The notes under the pieces are model-generated. The model was given only the letters and a program-made list of their open reading frames with translations. It was not told the DNA's origin and ran no database searches. Position numbers and translations under genes: made by a program. Of a DNA stretch of 14,280 bases, positions 7,418 through 12,819 are shown one piece after another. Numbering within the stretch: the stretch's first letter is position 1; the number at the start of each line of letters is the position of its first letter. Where the stretch lies: positions 1-14,280 of the forward strand of contig CAMBQX010000027.1 in the NCBI GenBank assembly GCA_945870085.1. Direction: 5' to 3'. The stretch comes from Bifidobacterium breve (lineage in GTDB: Bacteria > Actinomycetota > Actinomycetes > S36-B12).

Positions 7418-8596
7418 ATGGTGCGCTGGCTCACGGCAGGTGAATCCCACGGGCCGGCCCTCGTCGCGATTATCGAAGGGCTCCCCGCCGGAATCTTGGT
7501 GACCACCGCCGATATTGATATTGACCTAGCTAGGCGCCGGCTAGGAGCCGGGCGTGGGGCCCGGATGAAATTCGAGCGCGATGAGATGCGCTTTTTGGGC
7601 GGGGTCCGCCATGGAGAGTCAATGGGTGGTCCGATCGCCATCGAGGTTGGTAACAGCGAGTGGGCCAAGTGGGAAACCGTGATGGCCCCCGACCCGGTTG
7701 ATGCAGAGGTACTAGCGCAGTTGGCCCGGAATGCTCCACTTACCCGGCCAAGGCCTGGGCACGCTGATTTAGTGGGGATGCAAAAGTATGGATTCGACGA
7801 CGCCCGACCGGTACTCGAACGCGCTAGTGCGCGCGAGACCGCGGCCCGGGTCGCACTCGGTGCGGTGGCTCGATCGTTCCTGCGCCAGGTCGCTGGCATC
7901 GAAGTTTTGAGCCATGTCGTTCGCATTGGTTCGGTTGAGGTTGCTAGCGGGGTGGTGCCATCAATTACTGACGGAGGCCGCATCGACGAGAGCGCGGTGC
8001 GCTGTGTTGACGAAGTCCAAGCGGCTGCCATGGTCGAAGAGATCGCGAATGCGCATCGAGATGGCGATACTTTGGGCGGTGTAGTGGAGGTCGTTGCATT
8101 TAACCTCCCACCGGGTCTGGGAAGCCATGTGCACTGGGACCGAAGGCTGGACTCCAAACTTGCCGGTGCGCTGATGGGTATCCAGGCGGTCAAGGGTGTT
8201 GAAGTCGGTGACGGCTTTGGGCTGGCCGCGGTGCGCGGATCATTGGCTCAAGATGAAATCGTCAATGCCGATGATCGTCTGGTGCGAACATCAGGTAAAT
8301 CCGGTGGTACCGAGGGCGGGATGTCGACCGGCGAAGTACTTCGTGTGCGCGCCGCGATGAAACCGATTTCGACGATCCCGAAAGCTTTGCGCACCGTTGA
8401 CGTTGCAACTGGTGAAGCGGCACCGGCAATCAATCAGCGCTCAGATGTGTGTGCGGTCCCGGCCGCCGGTATTGTGGCAGAAGCAATGGTGCTCCTGGTA
8501 CTTGCCGATGCCGTGCTAGAGAAGTTCGGTGGAGATAGCGTTGCCGAAACTAAGCGCAACCATGATTCATATCTAGCCAATTTACAGATCCGATGA
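7418..8596 (+). CDS. aroC: Chorismate synthase
   Basis: Converts 5-enolpyruvylshikimate-3-phosphate to chorismate using reduced FMN, step 7 of the shikimate pathway. Diagnostic blocks are GESHGPALVAIIEGLPAG beginning at residue 8, RPGHADLVGMQKYG with the active-site H115, an ARETAARVALGAVAR helix, SGKSGGTEGGMSTG (292-305) and RSDVCAVPAA with R341 and D343. H115, R341 and D343 fall at the same numbers as I recall for the M. tuberculosis enzyme. The 392-residue length is full. The ATG at 7418 has a strong AAAGGA seven bases upstream. The TGA overlaps the aroK ATG in the classic four-base ATGA arrangement. No flavin reductase gene is adjacent, which is normal for monofunctional bacterial enzymes. 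Confidence 0.98.
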   Translation: MVRWLTAGESHGPALVAIIEGLPAGILVTTADIDIDLARRRLGAGRGARMKFERDEMRFLGGVRHGESMGGPIAIEVGNSEWAKWETVMAPDPVDAEVLAQLARNAPLTRPRPGHADLVGMQKYGFDDARPVLERASARETAARVALGAVARSFLRQVAGIEVLSHVVRIGSVEVASGVVPSITDGGRIDESAVRCVDEVQAAAMVEEIANAHRDGDTLGGVVEVVAFNLPPGLGSHVHWDRRLDSKLAGALMGIQAVKGVEVGDGFGLAAVRGSLAQDEIVNADDRLVRTSGKSGGTEGGMSTGEVLRVRAAMKPISTIPKALRTVDVATGEAAPAINQRSDVCAVPAAGIVAEAMVLLVLADAVLEKFGGDSVAETKRNHDSYLANLQIR

Positions 8597-9132
8597 CTTC
8601 GAGTGCGGTGCCAACTACTAAGCCCGTGCTTGTGCTGGTCGGAGCGCCCGGCGCGGGCAAGTCCAGTATTGGCCGTAGGGTTGCGAGTCGACTTAATGTC
8701 CCATTCGTAGACACCGATCAACTAATTGAGAGTTCCGCGGGTATGAGTGTGTCGGATATCTTCGTGACCCTTGGCGAGGCCGAATTTCGCCGCATTGAGC
8801 AGGAGACTGTCGCTGGTGCTTTGCGCGAACAAAATGGGGTAATTGCGCTGGGTGGCGGCGCAGTGATGAACGCAAGCACTAGCGCGCTACTCGGTCAGCA
8901 ATGCGTTATTTGGCTCCGCGTAAATGTGTCTGATGCGGTTAACCGAGTCGGCATGAATACTGCCCGTCCGCTACTTCTCGGAAATGTGCGCGGTCAATTA
9001 AAGTCCCTGATGGAGGAGCGCACTTCAACTTATGAAGCCGTTAGCACCTACATAGTTGACACATCAGGCAAATCTTTAAAGGTGGTGGCCGATGAGGTCG
9101 CGGCGCTCGTTGGAGGTCATGGTAATGACTGA
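8593..9132 (+). CDS. aroK: Shikimate kinase
   Basis: Phosphorylates shikimate to shikimate-3-phosphate with ATP, step 5 of the pathway. The P-loop is GAPGAGKSS (17-25). The DTD pair (D40 for Mg2+, D42 for shikimate) follows. R66 in the FRRIEQE block, the GGGAV loop (87-91), the lid arginine in ARPLL (R125) and R143 complete the binding site. At 179 residues it is in the usual range (about 170-180). The start codon overlaps the aroC stop (ATGA), which implies translational coupling, and the 3' end overlaps aroB by eight bases. The aroC-aroK-aroB-aroQ order is the standard actinobacterial cluster. Nothing is missing from the active site. Confidence 0.97.
   Translation: MTSSAVPTTKPVLVLVGAPGAGKSSIGRRVASRLNVPFVDTDQLIESSAGMSVSDIFVTLGEAEFRRIEQETVAGALREQNGVIALGGGAVMNASTSALLGQQCVIWLRVNVSDAVNRVGMNTARPLLLGNVRGQLKSLMEERTSTYEAVSTYIVDTSGKSLKVVADEVAALVGGHGND
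9112..9116 (+). promoter_or_regulatory. Shine-Dalgarno GGAGG inside aroK that selects the aroB start
   Basis: GGAGG lies eight bases before the ATG at 9125, an ideal spacing. ATGs at 9119 (two-base spacing) and 9092 (upstream of the site) are in the same frame but badly placed. The 9125 start is therefore preferred, and aroB overlaps the end of aroK by eight bases. Confidence 0.7.
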
Positions 9133-10225
9133 TTCGACTTGCATTACGGTGCGCGCGGAGCACTCCTACGAAGTTCATATTGGCTCCGGGTGCATAAATT
9201 TGCTTCCTGCGATGCTTACCGGCGCCGGCCGATTAGCGATTATCTATCAGCGGCCGGTTTTGCGGTGGGTTGAACTTATTCGCGCGCAATTCGTCGATCA
9301 AGGCGAGCTGGTGCTGTTGATTGAGGTACCAGAGGGAGAGGCGGCGAAATCAACTGTCGTGCTCGAGGAGTGCTGGCAAAAGCTTGGGGATTCAGGGTTC
9401 ACCCGAAACGATGCCGTGATTGCAGTCGGTGGGGGAGCGGTCACCGACTTAGCCGGCTTCGTTGCTGCAACTTGGCTGCGCGGAATTCGAAATGTGAACG
9501 TCCCAACAACACTGCTGGGGATGGTCGATGCCTCGGTAGGTGGTAAGACGGGGATCAATAGCGCAGCCGGTAAGAACCTTATTGGCGCATTCCATAGCCC
9601 CGTCGGAGTCATCTGCGATCTCGACACTTTAACGACCTTGCCCAGGCCGGACTTAGTGGCTGGAATGGCTGAAGTTGCAAAAATTGGGCTGACATCTGAC
9701 CCAACGATTTTGGCAGACTTGCGCCGCGACGTGGCTACCTGCTGTGATCCAGGTAGTTCATTCATGGCTGATCTCATTAGGCGCGCGGTCCAAGTGAAAG
9801 CCGATGTCGTGGGGGGTGACTTCAAGGAGGTTTCGTCAAGTTCTTCGCAGCCGGCCCTCGGCCGCGAAGTCCTTAACTACGGCCATACTTTTGGGCACGC
9901 AATCGAGCGGGTTGAGGATTACCGCTGGCGACATGGTGAAGCCATCTCGGTAGGCATGATCTACGTCGCTGAGCTGGCCAGGCTTGGTGGCCGACTAGGG
10001 GAGGCCGAGGTTGCCACCCACCGTGAAATTTTGGGTTTACTTGGGTTGCCCACCAGCTATGTGTCAGGCCGCTGGGAGCAGTTGTTGGCGGCCATGCAGG
10101 TAGATAAGAAGGCCCGGGGCGCAATGCTCCGTTTCGTCATCCTGACTGGGATCGGGCACCCGGTCGAGTGGGCTGGTCCCGACCCAGAGCTGCTGTTGGC
10201 GGCCTACGAGGCCGTAACCGCGTAG
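9125..10225 (+). CDS. aroB: 3-Dehydroquinate synthase, with a serine-rich insertion
   Basis: Converts DAHP to 3-dehydroquinate using NAD+ and a divalent metal, step 2 of the shikimate pathway. From the ATG at 9125 it has 366 residues, close to family length. Motifs are EGEAAKS (70-76), GGGAVTDLAGFVAATW (102-117), VPTTLLGMVDASVGGKTGIN (126-145), AGMAEVAKIG with metal ligand E183, NYGHTFGHAIE with H254, and RHGEAISVGM with H270. Between GGDFKE and the REVLNYGH helix there are 11 residues, VSSSSSQPALG, where E. coli AroB has three. This is an eight-residue serine-rich loop insertion. All catalytic residues are intact, so the enzyme is presumably active. Start choice rests on the GGAGG at 9112-9116. 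The more upstream ATG at 9092 would add 11 residues. Confidence 0.97.
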   Translation: MTDSTCITVRAEHSYEVHIGSGCINLLPAMLTGAGRLAIIYQRPVLRWVELIRAQFVDQGELVLLIEVPEGEAAKSTVVLEECWQKLGDSGFTRNDAVIAVGGGAVTDLAGFVAATWLRGIRNVNVPTTLLGMVDASVGGKTGINSAAGKNLIGAFHSPVGVICDLDTLTTLPRPDLVAGMAEVAKIGLTSDPTILADLRRDVATCCDPGSSFMADLIRRAVQVKADVVGGDFKEVSSSSSQPALGREVLNYGHTFGHAIERVEDYRWRHGEAISVGMIYVAELARLGGRLGEAEVATHREILGLLGLPTSYVSGRWEQLLAAMQVDKKARGAMLRFVILTGIGHPVEWAGPDPELLLAAYEAVTA

Positions 10226-10228
10226 GCT
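10223..10228 (+). promoter_or_regulatory. Possible -10 element (TAGGCT) for a leaderless aroQ transcript
   Basis: TAGGCT overlaps the aroB stop codon, fits TANNNT and ends six bases before the aroQ ATG. That placement would start the mRNA on the A of the start codon. aroQ has no Shine-Dalgarno sequence. The same arrangement, TAGG[G/C]T plus two bases plus CGTCATG, precedes rarA at 311-325. No clear -35 is seen. This is inference. Confidence 0.3.
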
Positions 10229-10234
10229 CACGTC

Positions 10235-10675
10235 ATGGCCGCGAGCGTATTGATCTTGAATGGTCCGAATTTAGATCGACTAGGTACGCGCGAGCCCGCT
10301 ATTTATGGCACGGCCACTTTTGCCGACTTAGTCGCGTTATGTACCGCCGAGGCGCTCACCCTGGGTTTGGCCGCTGATGTGCGGCAGAGCAATGATGAAG
10401 CTGAGTTAATTGGTTGGTTACATGAGGCCGCAGATGCAAATTCTCCAGTGATTATTAATCCGGCCGCGTTCACGCATTATTCCTATGCGCTGCGCGACGC
10501 CTGTGCGTTGGTCGAATCCCCACTAATTGAAGTTCATCTATCGAACCCAGCGGCACGCGAGGAGTTTCGACAGACTTCGGTTATTTCTGGGGTCGCTGAC
10601 GGGGTCATTGCTGGATTTGGCATTGAGTCGTACCGACTTGCCCTACATGCTGTAGCGCGCATGACCAAGGGCTAG
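10235..10675 (+). CDS. aroQ: 3-Dehydroquinate dehydratase, type II
   Basis: Dehydrates 3-dehydroquinate to 3-dehydroshikimate, step 3 of the shikimate pathway, by the type II mechanism. The type II enzyme is a small flavodoxin-like protein that forms dodecamers. LILNGPNLDRLGTREPAIYG (6-25) holds N12, R19 and the catalytic Y24. RQSNDEAELI, INPAAFTHYS with N75 and H81, and EVHLSNPAAREEFR with H101 and R112 complete the active site. These numbers coincide with those I recall for the M. tuberculosis enzyme. INPAAFTH replaces the more common NPGAYTH, a conservative change. The 146-residue length is typical. The gene lies nine bases after aroB and eight bases before the next start. The ATG lacks a Shine-Dalgarno sequence. 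Confidence 0.97.
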   Translation: MAASVLILNGPNLDRLGTREPAIYGTATFADLVALCTAEALTLGLAADVRQSNDEAELIGWLHEAADANSPVIINPAAFTHYSYALRDACALVESPLIEVHLSNPAAREEFRQTSVISGVADGVIAGFGIESYRLALHAVARMTKG

Positions 10676-10683
10676 GTGTATTG

Positions 10684-11751
10684 ATGTCGGTTGCTCGGCG
10701 CGATGCGCTAAGAAGGTTGATGGGTGCTGACATACCCGGGCTACTCATTACATTGCTGCCAAATATCCGATACCTGAGTGGGTTCAGTGGCAGTAATGCC
10801 GCACTGTTTGTGTCACGTGATGATCCAAGTCGCGACCTAATATGCACAGACGGCCGTTACCAAACGCAAGTTGGACGTGAATGCCCTGACCTTCCAGTGC
10901 AACTGGATAGAGCCTCTGCCATTGCCTTGGTGGCGCGATTAGCGGGTGAAGGCCTAACCTCCATCGGGGTTGAGGATCAGATTCCGGTGTTACTTGAGCG
11001 CGAACTCCGAAAGTTATTGCCGGTTGTAGCTACCTCAGGTTTGATCGAGCAGCTAAGGGTCATTAAAGATCACCACGAACTTGAGCTACTTACTCGGGCT
11101 GGTGCAATCACCGCCGAGGCGATGGCGCAGTTACTCCGCGAACTCCGAGTTGGCATGACCGAGATTTATGCCGCACGACGACTCGAACAGTTATTCGGTG
11201 AACTCGGAGCCGAAGATCGAGCTTTCGAGACCATCGTTGCCACCGGTTCGAACTCGGCGATCCCGCACCATCAGCCCACGTCACGATCCTTGGCCAGTGG
11301 CGATCTCTTGGTCATTGACGCCGGTGCAATGGTGGAGGGTTATCACGCCGACATGACTCGCACGGTGCTCGTCGGAGCAGATCCCGAGCCATGGCAGTTG
11401 GAAATTCACGGTTTAGTGGCCGCTGCCCAGTTGGCAGGGGTAAAGGCCTGCGCCACCGCGGTGCCGCTCAAGACCATCGACGCGGCGGCCCGATCGATCA
11501 TTGAGGACGCGGGGTATGGCCGTCAATTTGGTCACGGGCTCGGCCACGGGGTGGGTTTGGAGATTCATGAGGCACCGATGATCAATGCCCGGTCGACGGG
11601 TAGCATTTCAGCCAACACCCCGGTGACCATCGAGCCTGGTATCTACTTACCAGATCAAGGTGGTGTCCGGATCGAAGACACCTTGGTGGTGGAGCCGAAG
11701 GCAAGCCGGGTCCTTACTGAACTGGCGCGCGAACTCGTCGTGGTCGGATGA
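10684..11751 (+). CDS. M24B metallopeptidase (Xaa-Pro aminopeptidase/prolidase)
   Basis: Cytoplasmic dinuclear-metal peptidase of the pita-bread fold that removes residues N-terminal to proline. Of its 355 residues, an N-terminal creatinase-like domain (about 1-125) includes PNIRYLSGFSGSN. The catalytic domain follows, with metal ligands D212 and D223 in DAGAMVEGYHADMTRT, H288 in HGLGHGVGLEIHE, E317 in EPGIYLPDQGG and E331 in RIEDT. H284 and H295 correspond to the flanking active-site histidines of E. coli PepP (same 4- and 7-residue spacing). The length resembles pepQ/YqhT-type enzymes. Whether it prefers dipeptides or longer peptides cannot be told from sequence. The ATG at 10684 is chosen over the TTG immediately upstream. 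Its place just before efp is conserved in many bacteria. Confidence 0.94.
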   Translation: MSVARRDALRRLMGADIPGLLITLLPNIRYLSGFSGSNAALFVSRDDPSRDLICTDGRYQTQVGRECPDLPVQLDRASAIALVARLAGEGLTSIGVEDQIPVLLERELRKLLPVVATSGLIEQLRVIKDHHELELLTRAGAITAEAMAQLLRELRVGMTEIYAARRLEQLFGELGAEDRAFETIVATGSNSAIPHHQPTSRSLASGDLLVIDAGAMVEGYHADMTRTVLVGADPEPWQLEIHGLVAAAQLAGVKACATAVPLKTIDAAARSIIEDAGYGRQFGHGLGHGVGLEIHEAPMINARSTGSISANTPVTIEPGIYLPDQGGVRIEDTLVVEPKASRVLTELARELVVVG

Positions 11752-11780
11752 ACCTGGAATTCAAAGCAACAACAAATAGC

Positions 11781-11785
11781 GGGAG
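11781..11785 (+). promoter_or_regulatory. Shine-Dalgarno GGGAG of efp
   Basis: GGGAG sits eight bases before the GTG at 11794, supporting that start. The 42-base gap between the peptidase and efp (11752-11793) is one of the longest in the cluster and could carry an extra efp promoter, but I see no clear -10/-35 pair in it. Confidence 0.6.
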
Positions 11786-11793
11786 ATGACGAC

Positions 11794-12354
11794 GTGGCAA
11801 GCACGAATGACTTAAAGAACGGGCTCGTCTTGAATATCGATGGCCAATTGTGGACCGTGATCGAATTCCAGCACGTGAAGCCCGGCAAAGGGCCGGCCTT
11901 TGTCCGTACCAAACTTAAGAGTGTGCTTTCAGGCAAAGTTGTCGATAAAACCTTCAATGCGGGAATTAAAGTCGAAACCGCCAGCGTCGACCGTCGCGAC
12001 ATGCAATACCTGTATCGCGATGGTGATGATTGGGTGTTCATGGACGTTGCAAATTACGAGCAGATCACGGTACCTAATGCCGTCGTCGGTGAATCCTCAA
12101 AGTACCTACTCGAAAATCAGGTGGCCAACATCTCGATCCATGAGGAGACTGCAATCATCGTTGAACTACCGGCATCGGTTGAATTAATGCTCACCTATAC
12201 CGAGCCAGGGCTGCAGGGGGATCGGTCCACCGGCGGCACTAAGCCAGCAACCTTGGAGACCGGTGCGATTATTCAGGTACCGCTTTTCCTTGAGTCAGAT
12301 ACTAAAGTCAAAGTCGATACCCGCGATGGGTCCTATCTTGGCCGCGTGAATTAG
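11794..12354 (+). CDS. efp: Translation elongation factor P
   Basis: Binds ribosomes stalled on consecutive prolines and promotes peptide bond formation. The 186-residue protein has the three-domain EF-P layout: an N-terminal KOW-like domain with FQHVKPGKGPAFVRTKL (25-41), the central OB domain, and a C-terminal OB domain with the conserved GDRSTGGTKPATLETG block. The loop-tip lysine is K32 in KPGKGPA. Corynebacterium and other actinobacterial EF-Ps with this proline-flanked loop are reported to work without lysine modification, and no epmA, epmB or earP gene is in the window. The GTG start has GGGAG eight bases upstream. nusB follows after two bases. Confidence 0.97.
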   Translation: MASTNDLKNGLVLNIDGQLWTVIEFQHVKPGKGPAFVRTKLKSVLSGKVVDKTFNAGIKVETASVDRRDMQYLYRDGDDWVFMDVANYEQITVPNAVVGESSKYLLENQVANISIHEETAIIVELPASVELMLTYTEPGLQGDRSTGGTKPATLETGAIIQVPLFLESDTKVKVDTRDGSYLGRVN

Positions 12355-12356
12355 AC

Positions 12357-12782
12357 GTGTCTGCTCGTGGTAAGGCGCGCAAACGGGCCCTCGATATCTT
12401 GTACGAAGCTGATATTCGAGGCATCCCGGCACTTGAAGTTCTCCAGTCGCAGGTGGCCAGGCGCTCGGAGGATGGTGATCCCGAGTTGAATGTATATGTG
12501 TCAGAGATTGTGCACGGGGTCATCGAGCACGGTGAATACATCGATGAGGTCATTAGCACCTATTCACTTGGCTGGACCTTGCCGCGCATGCCAGCTGTTG
12601 ACCGATCGATCCTTCGACTTGCCTGTTATGAAGTTCTCTGGAGTGACGATGTCCCGGATGCGGTTGTTATCTCCGAGGCTGTGAATATGGCCCAGAGCCT
12701 TTCGACCGATGAATCCTCGACCTTCGTAAATGGCCTTCTGGCGCGCATCAGTGAAGTGAAGTCGCGACTCACAACTCAGTGA
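12357..12782 (+). CDS. nusB: Transcription antitermination factor NusB
   Basis: An all-helical RNA-binding protein that, with NusE (S10), recognises boxA and supports antitermination of rRNA operons. The 141 residues begin with ARGKARKRALDILYEAD, the basic RNA-binding N-terminal helix typical of NusB. They end with the family block EAVNMAQSLSTDESSTFVNG followed by LLARI. In the middle, LPRMPAVDRSILRLACYEV is the usual central helix. Length is normal. The GTG start lies two bases after efp without its own Shine-Dalgarno sequence, so it probably depends on coupling to efp. The efp-nusB pair is widely conserved. It ends the housekeeping run. The next gene is of a different kind and 37 bases away. 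Confidence 0.96.
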   Translation: MSARGKARKRALDILYEADIRGIPALEVLQSQVARRSEDGDPELNVYVSEIVHGVIEHGEYIDEVISTYSLGWTLPRMPAVDRSILRLACYEVLWSDDVPDAVVISEAVNMAQSLSTDESSTFVNGLLARISEVKSRLTTQ

Positions 12783-12807
12783 CCTGCCTCAGATGTATGG
12801 ATTAGTT

Positions 12808-12813
12808 CATACT
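12808..12813 (+). promoter_or_regulatory. Possible -10 element (CATACT) for the exported hydrolase gene
   Basis: CATACT, one mismatch from TANNNT, ends six bases before the ATG at 12820, again where transcription could start on the start codon. There is no Shine-Dalgarno sequence before either candidate ATG and no clear -35. Weak evidence, but it would separate this gene from the nusB operon. Confidence 0.22.
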
Positions 12814-12819
12814 TGGCGC

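Noticed and set aside
7228..8193. A 321-codon open frame on the minus strand opposite the prepilin peptidase and aroC
   Set aside because: Both plus-strand genes are unmistakable here. The antisense translation is Ser/Thr/Pro-rich low-complexity sequence, as expected from reading codon-biased genes backwards.
9092..9124. Upstream ATG at 9092 as the aroB start
   Set aside because: The GGAGG at 9112-9116 is ideally spaced from the ATG at 9125, and the extra 11 residues resemble nothing in AroB N-termini.
12783..12819. Terminator between nusB and the hydrolase gene
   Set aside because: I see no GC-rich hairpin followed by a T-run in these 37 bases.
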